A DNA stretch of 64,000 nucleotides, from the NCBI GenBank assembly GCA_030220185.1, contig JASPKZ010001230.1, positions 186,001 to 250,000 on the forward strand. The letters are read 5' to 3'. The translations under genes were made by a program, and so were the position numbers. This DNA is from Diploptera punctata (Eukaryota > Arthropoda > Insecta > Blattodea > Blaberidae). Shown here one piece after another: positions 55,441-64,000 of the stretch. Numbering within the stretch: the first letter of the stretch is position 1; every line of letters begins with the position of its first letter. Below the pieces are notes generated by a model. It saw nothing but the letters and a program-made list of their open reading frames with translations, was not told the DNA's origin and made no database searches.

Positions 55441-55689
55441 TAGTTTATTTTACTTAATTAGTCACTGTATTATACTTATCTACACACCATTTTACATTAT
55501 TTCATTATTGTTTATTCAAAATAAGACCTACTCTTGATGAAAAAAAAATTGACTGATATACTCTTCCATCACTGGTAGGAAAGGAAGAAAGAATCTATCT
55601 TTCTCATATATAATTTATGTTATTTATAAAGGAATCAAATGGCATAGTCTTATTCTTCACTATAATACACAAGAATGGTAATGAAAATA

Positions 55690-55855
55690 TATATGTATCT
55701 CAATGGAAAGGAAGACCAAAGAAAACCTGGCTAGAGGGTGTTGAAGCGGCTATGAATGTGAGAGAATTGCAGTGGATGGACAGAGAGGAATGGCATTTGG
55801 TTTCTGGAAGACAATGGCAGCTGTCATAATACTGGAGAATGATGATGATGATATA
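55690..55855 (+). mobile_element. LINE 3' end, short
   Basis: WKGRPKKTWLEGVEAAMNVR, then ELQWMDREEWHLVSGRQ and a GATGATGATGATATATAT tail. Confidence 0.8.
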
Positions 55856-55884
55856 TATATGAAAGAAAGTTTATTGTAGCAACA

Positions 55885-56090
55885 AGCAGGCCTGGGTTCG
55901 ATGCAAGTTTCCTGGGTGATGTTTTTTTTCCCCCCTCACCTATAAGACAAATGTCAGGAAAACTTAAGACCCAAATGGTCTCCAAATATCATCTGGCCAT
56001 CAATATCATCATTATCATATTCACCTCATTAGATTAAGTTTAGAATTAAGGCCTCACCTGGTACATCATTACCACCATCATCACGTATCA
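55885..56090 (+). mobile_element. Chimeric SINE (A head remnant, D body)
   Basis: GCAGGCCTGGGTTCGATGCA followed by the SINE-A middle (AAGACAAATGTCAGGAAAAC) and then the SINE-D body (AAGGCCTCACCTGGTACATC). Same junction as at 2098-2455. Confidence 0.75.
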
Positions 56091-56704
56091 TTAAAGATCT
56101 GTGAAAGTAGTTTTATTTTTAGAGAAAATTTGTTTTAAAATTTCAAGATTTCAATGTTATTGGGAATTTGGTGGTGTTATTCTAAAAAAAATGCCAATTT
56201 GAGTCTTTTTAATCCTAGTCTAGTATATTAAACCCAATAAGAATGATATATCCAGTAGTTTAAGATCAACTTTTAGCTTGTACAATTGATATAAATTTTA
56301 ATACACTAAAAATGCATAAAATTTGAATTGTAGTCACTAATTTGTAAGCAAAATTTACAATGCCTGTTATAGATATGTAATCCAATAGAAAATATGTGTT
56401 TATGTAATTAAATTATGTTTTAATTAAATTAGGAATAATATATATCAATATGATATAATTACTCATGGTCCATTGTTGGCTTAAATCAAATTTGGCAGTG
56501 CTTGTATTATTGTCAGGTTACTGCTTAAACTTCAAGTAAATGTTTTCTTCAGATTTGAACGTACCAATACTTAATAATGATTGATAATTGTGTATGTAAA
56601 AATTTAAGGGGTAAAAAACTCATCTTACACGTTAATGTAATTCGTATTTCTCGGAATTCATATTGGCCATAGAACTTTAAAATCTTTTTTTTTTTAAGTT
56701 TTTT
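56091..56704. other. Papss intron sequence
   Basis: No feature recognised. Confidence 0.4.
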
Positions 56705-56962
56705 AAGTTTTAAGACTTGATAGAATAAGAAATGATATAAGAGAAGAATTGAAAGTACAGCCTTTATTGGATAAAGTCACGAATTACAGACAGAAATGGA
56801 TTGATCACATGGATGGAATGAGTAAGGAGAGATATCCATTGTTAGCAAGAAATTATCAAGCAAGAGGAAGGCGTGATGTTGGAAGACCTAGAAGACGTTG
56901 GGCTGATGCATTATGAAGTCGGAACGGGCAATTGCCTAATCCCTGGAGTGATGATGATGATG
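56705..56962 (+). mobile_element. LINE 3' end
   Basis: LDRIRNDIREELKVQPLLDK, WIDHMDGMSKERYPLLARNY, GRRDVGRPRRRWADAL, then a stop and a GATGATGATGATGA tail. Confidence 0.82.
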
Positions 56963-57354
56963 ATGAACTTAAAATCTATGGACAGATCATATTTGAGCAT
57001 GAGAAGGACAGAAAATATTACCTCTATGTTGCAACCATTTCCCTTTGCAAGAGTGCTTGGAGGAAGCAGATATGGCAGTTAAAAAAAGAAGATAGAATCC
57101 GAAAACAGTGTTTAAAAATGCATTATGAAAATTTTGTGAATAGAACAAAAAATCTCTGGAATTCATTAAAAATTTTAAATTCTGGTATTATTTCACGTTA
57201 TTGTAGGATTTTGTGATTCATAAATGCTTTTTTTGAGGTTATGGGAAGCAGAGTTAAGAAATGGTACAAGAAAATGACAAAATTAGAGTATTTTGCATTA
57301 TTGCGACTCGCGAATTTGACAGATCTCTACCTATCATATATCATTGAGTCAGAG

Positions 57355-57460
57355 TAAGTCCAGGTGCCCCAACCTGAGAAGTGGGTTACAATAATGCCAA
57401 TGCCAGAGAGAATATCAGAATGTTGAAAATGACAACCTGATTGGATTGAATAAAAAAATT
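57355..57460 (+). mobile_element. SINE-D 3' tail fragment
   Basis: GGTGCCCCAACCTGAGAAGTG to AAAATGACAACCTGATTGG, matching the end of 2098-2455. Confidence 0.75.
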
Positions 57461-57519
57461 ATAATAAATATTGAACCTAATGCTCATCTTTGAAATTGGT
57501 ATCATGAAAACACGGAATT

Positions 57520-57595
57520 TTATGAGGTGAGATTTTCTCCAACTCATTTATAAATTGAAAATACCTCATCGTGTTACTTCCTACTGTAATAATTT
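57520..57595 (+). repeat. PLE-end and extension fragment
   Basis: TATGAGGTGAGATTTTCTCC, ACTCATT, then AAAATACCTCATCGTGTTAC and TTCCTAC. Same order of end and extension as at 1-205 and 53.4-53.7 kb, without a ribozyme core. Confidence 0.5.
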
Positions 57596-57941
57596 TGATT
57601 AAAAATGAGTGATGTGTCAGTGAATCTTTATTTCAAGGATAGGTCTTATTCTAGATATAGAGTACAGTGAATTTAAACTTGCAAAATAAACAATGAACTT
57701 TTTTAGTTGTGTCACTATAGCAGCCAGCAAACAATATAATATAACAGTTTTGCTGTACTTCACAGCACTAGTTACGTCAATGTACACATAGCTCACCCAT
57801 ACTGTTTCTCTAGGTTTGACATTAAAACTCCTAATTTGACTAGTAGGCTTTGATGGAACTATGATGATCTGGTTGTATTATTGTAAACTAGGTGGATCTG
57901 CTATGCTTACTTGATTTCATATGAATTTGATTAATGATAAT

Positions 57942-58887
57942 TAGGGAAAGGATTTTGAGGTGCAGTACCTCTCCAAAAATATAGCTGTTTTCATACCAAT
58001 AGTTCAATATATGTATTTGGGGGGATGAAATGAAGCGAAATGAACACAATTTGTTGCACCTTCGTGAGATTACTACATTTTGCCCATTTTCTCCTCCTTT
58101 TTTATGTTTCAGCACCTTTTCCTCCACTCTTCTCTGTGTTTTTAAAACATTGGACAGAAAAATGTATATTTTTCTTCTTGAACAGCTTTTTAAAATCTCA
58201 ATCAGAAGTCAACAATATTAAATAATATTAATATATAATTTATGTAATTTATAACCCAGAAACAATGGCCAATTTGCAGTGTGAAGTCAACAATAGTAAA
58301 TAATAAAATATTAAAATATAATTTATGTAAACCACCAGTAATTTATATCCCAACAATATTAAATAAATATTAATATATGATTTATGTAATTTATATCCCA
58401 GAAACAATGCCCAATCTGCAGCTGTGAAGTCAAATTTAAATCTCAACAGTGTTTCTGCAACAGTTTAAAATAAGTTCAGTTAATACTGGCAATAACAGTT
58501 TTCTATCTATCGACTTGTTGTTGGCTGTGTTTTATTAGTATTACAACTGGATTTTCACAACAATAACATGACGAATGTTAAGAAGGATAAGTTGTACACA
58601 CTTGCAGAAGAATTCAAAACGAAATTTATCAAAACTGATGGCATCATTCTTTCATGTTCCATCTGTGAAGTAAATATTCCAATAAACTAAAGAACTATGA
58701 ATTATCTCTTATGGACTCTAAAAGAAGAAAAATTTGGTGCAAAATGATATGCATATTACAGAAACTGAGTTCATGTAACTGGTTTAAACCTTAATTCAAT
58801 TGTTTCAGCAGCACCTTTTTGTATGTATTTTCAGAACTTTTTTCCCTCTTTTATGACCAAAATTTGCACCTTAAAATCCTTTCCCTA
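57942..58887 (+). mobile_element. hAT-like element carrying a zinc-finger-like coding scrap
   Basis: Inverted ends TAGGGAAAGGATTTTGAGGT (left) and, in complement, TAGGGAAAGGATTTTAAGGT (right). Flanks ATGATAAT (57934-57941) and ATAATAAT (58888-58895) match 7 of 8, hAT-like. Inside, 58568-58690 reads MTNVKKDKLYTLAEEFKTKF, then IKTDGIILSCSICEVNIPIN and a stop: a CxxC-type start resembling BED/CGGBP1-like proteins of hAT origin. A tandem AT-rich repeat fills 58205-58440. It ends 196 bases before a Papss exon. Confidence 0.78.
58205..58440. repeat. Degenerate tandem repeat inside the hAT element
   Basis: Two to three units contain TAATTTATGTAATTTATA, CCCAGAAACAATG(G/C)CCAA and TGTGAAGTCAA, at periods of roughly 75-95 bases. 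Confidence 0.75.
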
Positions 58888-59083
58888 ATAATAATTATGA
58901 GACCATTGCTTTTTCAGAGAAACTGCTCTGAAATTTCTGTCATTGGCCATGCAGTTGAAAAATCTCAACCAGGAATTTCAAACAGACTGGGGTTCAAATC
59001 AGGGGACCTTGCAAGAGAGGAAACAATGTTATCCCTAGACCAAAGCAGAGTTCTTGTCTAAGGTTGATGTAATTATGTTTTAG

Positions 59084-59202
59084 GTTTTACTGGGGTAGAT
59101 CAAGCCTACGAGAAACCTGAAACTCCAGATCTTGTTGTAAAAACAGTGGAATGCACAGTTGAAGAAAGTATGTTACAAGTTGTGGAGTTACTAGAAGAAC
59201 AT
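59084..59202 (+). CDS. Papss: Papss exon: C-terminal end of APS kinase domain
   Basis: Acceptor ATGTTTTAG ends at 59083; donor GTAAGT begins at 59203. Starts in phase 1 to give GFTGVDQAYEKPETPDLVVK, then TVECTVEESMLQVVELLEEH, ending in phase 0. GFTG.D..YE.P..P.LV is the last conserved block of the kinase, before the linker to the sulfurylase. The next expected exon (linker, then ATP sulfurylase) is not in 59203-64000. Confidence 0.93.
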
Positions 59203-59410
59203 GTAAGTACGCAATAAAAGTATAATTAAAGTATTAGTCAGAAAAAGGGTCCAATTCAAATATCTTCTTTTTTTTTTTAATGTTTATTGAAAGTTTAGTT
59301 TAACTGTTCCATTTCTCTTAGTTGGTGTACTTGGATTTTATGATATCATTGATTTTCCCATAATTTTAAATACTATTTTCAACTATGTTTTACAATGAAT
59401 TAGAGGGTAA

Positions 59411-59446
<36 letters not shown>

Positions 59447-59564
59447 TTTTTTTTACCTGATGGAGTTACAACTCTTCCACTTTACTAGAGTTTAACATTT
59501 AGGAGAAATCTATAGTACAATGTGTGATAAAATATATTTTTTTTTAAATATTAAAATAGACAAT
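59203..59564. other. Papss intron sequence with (AAT)n
   Basis: (AAT)n at 59411-59445, followed by the dispersed fragment shared with 49.93 kb. Confidence 0.6.
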
Positions 59565-59619
59565 CAACAAGAATTTCAAGAAGGCATAAAGTCAGAAACA
59601 GCACAATAAGGGAAATTAT

Positions 59620-59976
59620 CTTCTTCCTTCCAAGTATTTGGCCAAGACCTGTTATGATCCTATAGAAAATTTTCCCTCCAGCATTTCATAGGACGGCCCA
59701 GAGATCTTCGTCCTCTTGGTATATAATTATAAACAGCTTTGGGGGTCCGATTTGAACTCATTCTTTCAAGATGGTGTTTCCAATTTAGTTGTTACTGTTT
59801 AATATATTCCAAAATTGACGTAGTCTTCAATTCTTTTAAGATATCGGTGTTCCTTTTCCGATCCATCTGGTGTAACCTGCTGTTCTGCGCATGAATCTCA
59901 TTTCACAAGCCGTTATTCTGCTTTCATGTTGTCTTTTTAGTGTCCATGCTTCACTACCATAGGTCAACACTGGTCT
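59620..59976 (-). mobile_element. LINE 3' end inserted in another LINE
   Basis: Complement encodes fragments of VLTYGSEAWTLKRQHESRIT, EMRFMRRTAGYTRWIGKGT and the GR.SGRPMKCWRENFL-type tail. Confidence 0.75.
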
Positions 59977-59987
59977 AGGGAAATTAT

Positions 59988-60487
59988 CTTCTTCTTAAAT
60001 GGCATTACAGCCCAATAAGGACATTTGCTTCCTTAATGAGCCTCCTCCAGCCTTCCGAGGCTTCATATTTGGGTTCCTAACAAGACAGTTTTACAGGAGG
60101 GGTCATCAGTTGCAACCTGGAGTCTTCTGTTGGGGTTCCATACCCTAGTTTGAGGGCACCAGGCTTCGCCCAAACCAATTCCCAAGGGTCTTTAGCTTGT
60201 TGGTGAGGTGGCTGTTGTCTTATATCTAGGTATTTATTTATTTATTAGTACATCTACTCAGCATTGATGCAACTCCCAGTTCACTGACCAGCAGTAGATA
60301 TTTGTATAAGATGAATTAAGGAAAGGTAACTGGAGGTTATGAGCTATTCAATCCCCAGGGGTATAGGAAGGTTATGATATGAATGGATATTTGGTTAAGG
60401 ACAATGGTTTGCTGTTCCTATTAGTCATCTTTTACGACAGGGGGAGGTCCCATACTGCTATTCTACAACCCGGCACCACACAGGGTA
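59988..60487. repeat. Second insert, unidentified interspersed repeat
   Basis: Mixed-composition 500-base block (CTTAATGAGCCTCCTCCAGC, TCTTTTACGACAGGGGGAGG). It is bounded by the same target sequence as the neighbouring LINE insert. No protein or tRNA head recognised; possibly a SINE or a LINE 5' region. Confidence 0.5.
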
Positions 60488-60790
60488 AGGAAAATTATGC
60501 AAGTTGAAAAAGCATATTAGAAAAAATAGAATAAAAACGTTTTGAAATGGTATGGCCACCTCATAAGAATGGAAGAAGATAGAATATCAAGGAAGATCCT
60601 TGATTGGAAAGCTAATGGAAGAAGTGGAAGAAGTAGACCTAGAGAACGTTGGATAGATGGAGTGAGGAGAAGTATGAAAGCTAGAGATTTGAGGGAAGAA
60701 GATGCTTTAGACAGAAACCTTTGGTGACAAATCACTTTGGGTTGAAGGAGAATCATTGTATTGTGGAATATTCCTAATAAAAAACAAATA

Positions 60791-61594
60791 AAAATAGATT
60801 AATATTTGACATATTTAAAATGTGTAGGCATTTGAATAAAATTTATTATGATAATTATTAGTAAACCCGTGGTAACAGCTTCGAACAGCCAAGACCAACT
60901 GATCTTGTTGTCACTGGCTAGTAGAAGATGTTAATGTTTTCAAAATGTGCTGTAACAAGTCGCATTACGATATATGGTGGTTTGCAGATTTCTTCATGGT
61001 CTCCCTAACAAATATACCTGATTAGACAAAGTGATTCAAGAAAATCAGACCAATTCTATTGTTACGATCAATCCTGCCATATTTAATGAAAATTTCACTT
61101 TTCAATTTAAGCAATATATCCCAGATTTGTGGTTTAAGTTGTTACAAGTTTGATTCTAAATATTCATAATTCTTAATCAGATTTTGTAAGACATGGCTGC
61201 TAAATAAGTTCAAACTTTAGAAGAAAGACTATGTGTTATGGAAGAGATAGAAAAAATTCAAAAGGGTTAAGTGCCTAGGCCCAATTCTTTTCTCACTATT
61301 ATGACATCACTGAGAAAGACAAAGTGAACACTGTTAATAATAAGACTTATTGTTTAATTTAAAAGGAAAGGTGCTAACAAGCAAATGATAATTAATTACT
61401 TTTCATGAATAAATACAGTAGTTTGGTATAAATGAAAATGCCCAAATTATTAAAGTTCTGAATTTCTGGAACCTATCCATACAATTTTGACAATTTATAT
61501 TAATTTTTACAGCCATCTGCATTGATAGTTTTCTTATATCCAAGTTAATTTTCAGATCTCCAGACATAAATGATTAATTGAGGTTTCACTGTAT
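60791..61594. other. Spacer, no feature recognised
   Basis: No sulfurylase exon of Papss or other coding block found. Confidence 0.5.
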
Positions 61595-61763
61595 TTTCTT
61601 AATATTTAAAGGAAGTGATACTATGAGGTTTATTTTAATTAATATATTTATTAATTAAATAAAAATAAAACGTTTTATTTGATTTTCATATTTATTATAT
61701 AATTCAGTGACAGCTGTTTCGGTACACTGTACCTTATATTTGAAGAGAAAAATTTTCGCCTAG

Positions 61764-61832
61764 ACCGAGACTCGAACCCGGGACCTTTGGCTTGCCAGGC
61801 CAAACGCTCTACCAATTGAGCTACTGAGGCGA
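61764..61832 (-). tRNA. tRNA-like module, left arm
   Basis: TAGCTCAATTGGTAGAGCG A box, anticodon-stem region TTTGGC/GCCAAA with loop CTGGCAA (GGC, Ala-like), T-arm CCGGG-TTCGAGT-CTCGG. The acceptor GCCTCAG/TCTAGGC pairs only at the outer four positions. Confidence 0.5.
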
Positions 61833-62185
61833 GTTGCAATCTAGACGCAAATTTTTCTCTTATATACGTTGTAATTCCCTCTCCCAAATGCTTTTGAAAC
61901 CTTTGCTTCTATCTTTGCAAATGGCGGCTTCTTAGTTAAGAAGACATATATATTGGGAATTTCTCTTCAAATATAATTTATCTTTCAGTGAGAAATGTTA
62001 AATTAATAACAAAAACATCATTAGAAGCCTTACTAGCTTTATAAAGTAATGTTAAATTCCCAATATATATGTCTTCTTAACTAAGAAGCTGCCATTTGCA
62101 AAGATAGAAGCAAAGGTTTCAAAAGCATTTGGTGAGAGGGAATTACAACGTATATAAGAGAAAAATTTGCATCTAGATCGCAACT

Positions 62186-62258
62186 CGCCTTGGTAGCTCA
62201 GTTGGTAGAGTGTTTGGCCCGGCAAGCCAAAGGTCCCGGGTTCAAGTCTCGGTTTAGG
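62186..62258 (+). tRNA. tRNA-like module, right arm
   Basis: Acceptor GCCTTGG/TTTAGGC (four Watson-Crick pairs, two wobbles), anticodon-stem region TTTGGC/GCCAAA, loop CCGGCAA (GGC) with C in place of U33, T-arm CCGGG/CTCGG. AAAATTTTT follows, a possible Pol III terminator. Confidence 0.5.
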
Positions 62259-62400
62259 CGAAAATTTTTCTCGTCAAATATAATTTATGTTTCAGTGAAA
62301 AATGTTAAATTAATAACAAAAACAACACTGTACCTTCTTCAGACATGTTAACAAATTATGAATTGTGTTCCAACTGATCTAAGCAACAATACAACAATAT

Positions 62401-62755
62401 TTATTTAAATTTTTTAATTTAACAAAGGGGATTCATTCGAATCAAGTTGAGAATTTAACAGTTTGTTACTACTTTTAAATATATTGTTAGAATGTTCACA
62501 ACTCACCTCATATTTGTAGATTTCTTAAAGACCACTTTTGATATGTTATCAATTTTTTCTAACAAGGAAAGTACTTGGGCTCGAACAAACACATATGCAC
62601 CAAAATTGTGTGAGAGATAATTTAAAGGTCCCTTATTACAGTAGTGATACTCGCTCATCTGCAAAACTCTGCAGTCGTCCGTTAGAGGCCTCTGTGTGTG
62701 TCACGCCTCATTGCACATTGACCTGCCGGTACGCTAGTCGAGACCAGTAGGGACG
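62401..62755. other. Spacer with a PLE-end scrap
   Basis: 62500-62572 (CTCACCTCATATTTGTAGAT, ATCAATTTTTTCTAAC) matches the terminal piece at 43734-43815. The rest, up to the transposase frame, may be the 5' non-coding part of that transposon. Confidence 0.5.
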
Positions 62756-64000
62756 GTGCAGTGTGCCTCTGAAGTTGGGTTTTGTGAAGTTATTTGCATA
62801 GTGAAGCGTCAGATGGGTCGGCGATTGGTAATCAATCCTGCTAATGTATTTCTATTGATTGAGATGAAGTTACGAAGAACTCTTCTTCGTGAAGATGGTA
62901 TTGGTGTAGAAGATGAATCAGTCGCATGTTTTCTGGTATCTATTATAGTGCAGAAATATGAGCATAAGTTAGAAACAGATACTGTTGTAACACTAACACA
63001 TAATTATGATGCTAGTGATGATAATGATGAACAACTCATTGCAAGCGGTAGTGATACGGCAAGTGCAGGAAGAGGAGATGGAAGTAGTGAAAGTGAATTC
63101 CAACCCTCTCCTGATAAGAAGGTTAAAGTCACAAGTATCATCATGGTGTTTGATGACAACACACTACAGAACATATACAATGATTATCATGTAAGAGGTT
63201 TCAACACATACGACAAGCTTCTGAAAAGATATCCTAAACTGAAGGCTAAAAGCAGTGTTAAAAACATACTGGACTACATGGCAAAGAAACGAGAAGGAAA
63301 TACAGTTTTCAAAGGAAATCGTACACTGCAGTTCAACATCATCAAGGAGCATGTAATGGCAAAATTCAATGAAGCACGAGAATGCGGTTCTGCCATTCAT
63401 TATTGGCATTTACAACATTGGGCATTGGATGTAGCCAAAAATCTTGGGTGTACAAACTTTACAGCTTCACTAGAATTTATTACTAATTTGAAAAAGGAGT
63501 TTAGGATAACATCACTATGCTCAAAGCACGAAAAGATAAGGATGACGAAGAAGAGCTGATTCAAATGTTTGTTGCTGACGTCAATGAGCATATCACGACA
63601 GAAAAAATCGAAATTAGTTCTATATGAAACTGTGATCAGAGTCAGTTCAACTATGAGCTTTCTTCTGACAGAACGCTATCCATGAAAGAGGAGAGAAACA
63701 CTGTCTCGATGTTACAGTCAGTTAACAGTGCAACACATAGTTACCCGATCGATGTTGCTACATCAACGGAAGGACGATTGGCAGACAAACTCTATATTTG
63801 CTTCCAAGAACCTAGTGGAACGTATGGACCCTGTGTGTCAAGGGAAATAGAAACTTGGTGCCCTCCAAATGTCTTCGTCAATGCAAGTGTGAGTGGGAAG
63901 ATGACGAAACAACATCTGAAGACGTTTTTTGTGTCAGGGTTTTGAATCCAAATTTGTCAAGAAAGTCATTAGTACTTTGTGACTCCTGGTCTGGACATGA
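62756..64000 (+). pseudogene. DDE-superfamily transposase, frameshifted, runs off window
   Basis: An open frame of 267 codons (62756-63559) has an acidic N-terminus and a helical segment at residues about 135-240 (NTYDKLLKRYPKLKAKSSVK, FNEARECGSAIHYWHLQHWA) resembling the N-terminal part of Tigger/jerky-like transposases. After a frameshift near 63505-63550 the frame gives DEEELIQMFVADVNEH, a TGA at 63625-63627, then NCDQSQFNYELSSDRTLSM (first Asp) and SVNSATHSYPIDV, CPPNVFVNASVSGKMTK. A second frameshift near 63930 leads to LVLCDSWSGHD (second Asp). The C-terminus lies beyond 64000. The copy cannot make a full enzyme as it stands. Confidence 0.82.

Larger units (their letters stand above)
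41060..59202 (+). other. Papss: Papss gene, partial (four internal exons)
   Basis: Bifunctional PAPS synthetase makes the sulfate donor PAPS: an ATP sulfurylase activity forms APS and an APS kinase activity phosphorylates it. Animal enzymes fuse an N-terminal kinase to a C-terminal sulfurylase (about 620 residues). Here four exons of 115, 236, 139 and 119 bases, with matching phases 0-1, 1-0, 0-1, 1-0, encode 203 consecutive codons of the kinase domain with no stop. Introns are 4203, 9191 and 4140 bases, and hold most of the PLE, SINE and LINE copies described between them. The exon carrying the start codon and all sulfurylase exons were not found; the latter must lie beyond 64000. Confidence 0.92.
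59565..60790 (+). mobile_element. LINE 3' end with two stacked insertions
   Basis: The plus-strand LINE starts with KSRNSTIREI (59590-59619). It resumes at about 60488 with IMQVEKAY, then VLKWYGHLIRMEEDRISRKI, GRSGRSRPRERWIDGVRRSM and DALDRNLW, ending near 60760. Two inserts at 59620-59976 and 59988-60487 lie between three copies of the (A)GGGAAATTAT target (59609-59619, 59977-59987, 60488-60498, the last with one change). Confidence 0.78.
61736..62324. mobile_element. tRNA-bearing foldback with 12-bp target duplication
   Basis: Target duplication ACACTGTACCTT at 61724-61735 and 62325-62336. Left arm 61736-61965 and right arm 62050-62275 are inverted copies: TTTGAAGAGAAAAATTTTCG, tRNA-like unit, GCAAATTTTTCTCTTATATA, CCAAATGCTTTTGAAACC, TCTTAGTTAAGAAGACATAT. 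The segment TTCAGTGA(G/A)AAATGTTAAATT appears both in the centre and at the right end, so the right end behaves like a direct continuation of a tandem unit. Confidence 0.85.
61709..62342 (-). ncRNA. Hammerhead core interrupted by insertion
   Basis: CTGAAGA at 62336-62342 and one side of stem II at 62325-62335. Stem II is repeated and completed at 61721-61735, GAAA at 61717-61720, and UC at 61709-61711. The pieces form a consensus core once the 61736-62324 insert and one copy of its 12-bp target duplication are removed. Confidence 0.55.
61595..62400 (-). mobile_element. PLE-type terminal repeat split by a tRNA foldback
   Basis: Minus strand, with the insert removed: CTGAAGA, stem II GGTAC-AGT-GTACC, GAAA, ACAGCTGT palindrome, C, about 50 bases, then the extension ATTAAAATAAACCTCATAGT and CACTTCCT (61600-61640). 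This is the same module order as at 1-205 and 53.4-53.7 kb. Confidence 0.65.

Noticed and set aside
32570..62258. tRNA-like modules as genuine decoding tRNA genes
   Set aside because: Most have mismatched acceptors, altered U33 or anticodons inconsistent with the arm class, and all sit in repeated scaffolds; kept as tRNA-like modules only.
1..64000. CRISPR arrays, bacterial operons, rRNA genes or viral genomes
   Set aside because: No spaced direct-repeat array, no rRNA-like block and no viral gene set was seen; gene structure and repeats are eukaryotic.

Overview
The window is animal, almost certainly insect, nuclear DNA: AT-rich, with split coding sequence, GT-AG introns of 4-9 kb, no operons, and many degenerate mobile elements. 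Non-LTR retrotransposon 3' ends carrying an ERRAWKLL...GKRPVGRPRMRWENN peptide, together with tRNA-derived SINEs, suggest a blattodean (cockroach/termite) genome, possibly Periplaneta. That species guess is inference from memory of such repeats and was not searched.

Only one host gene is recognisable. It is a plus-strand bifunctional 3'-phosphoadenosine-5'-phosphosulfate synthetase (Papss), and four internal exons are present (41060-41174, 45378-45613, 54805-54943, 59084-59202). They join in frame to 203 codons covering the N-terminal APS-kinase domain. The first exon was not found, and the ATP-sulfurylase exons must lie beyond 64000. Everything else is intergenic or intronic repeat.

Layout: 1-12.6 kb holds SINEs and LINE 3' ends, nested inside one another. 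13.9-17.3 kb holds LINE tails, a large AT-rich foldback and a Tc1/mariner-like remnant. 20.5-27.4 kb holds a hAT MITE, a dead mariner and a dead Tigger/pogo element. 28.2-38.5 kb holds LINE tails, SINEs and tRNA-bearing repeats. 39-59.2 kb is the Papss locus, its introns filled with Penelope-like element (PLE) remnants, SINEs, a 415-codon reverse-transcriptase ORF and a hAT derivative. 59.5-64 kb holds nested LINE tails, a tRNA-bearing foldback and a frameshifted DDE transposase running off the edge.

Two systems stand out. First, at least seven loci contain hammerhead-ribozyme-like cores (CTGANGA, stem II, GAAA, then a short palindrome and UH). Most lie in inverted-repeat foldbacks, often in both arms. 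Stem II and the stem III palindrome differ from locus to locus but keep pairing. Several loci share a downstream extension (AACCTCA...ACTTCCTA) and some have 9-12 bp target duplications. One related foldback encloses a Penelope-like coding remnant, so these look like PLE terminal repeats with minimal ribozymes. Second, a set of repeats carries tRNA-like cloverleaf modules, in inverted pairs, direct dimers or singly, with conserved flanks. Two copies have clean 11-12 bp target duplications, and one of them sits inside a hammerhead.
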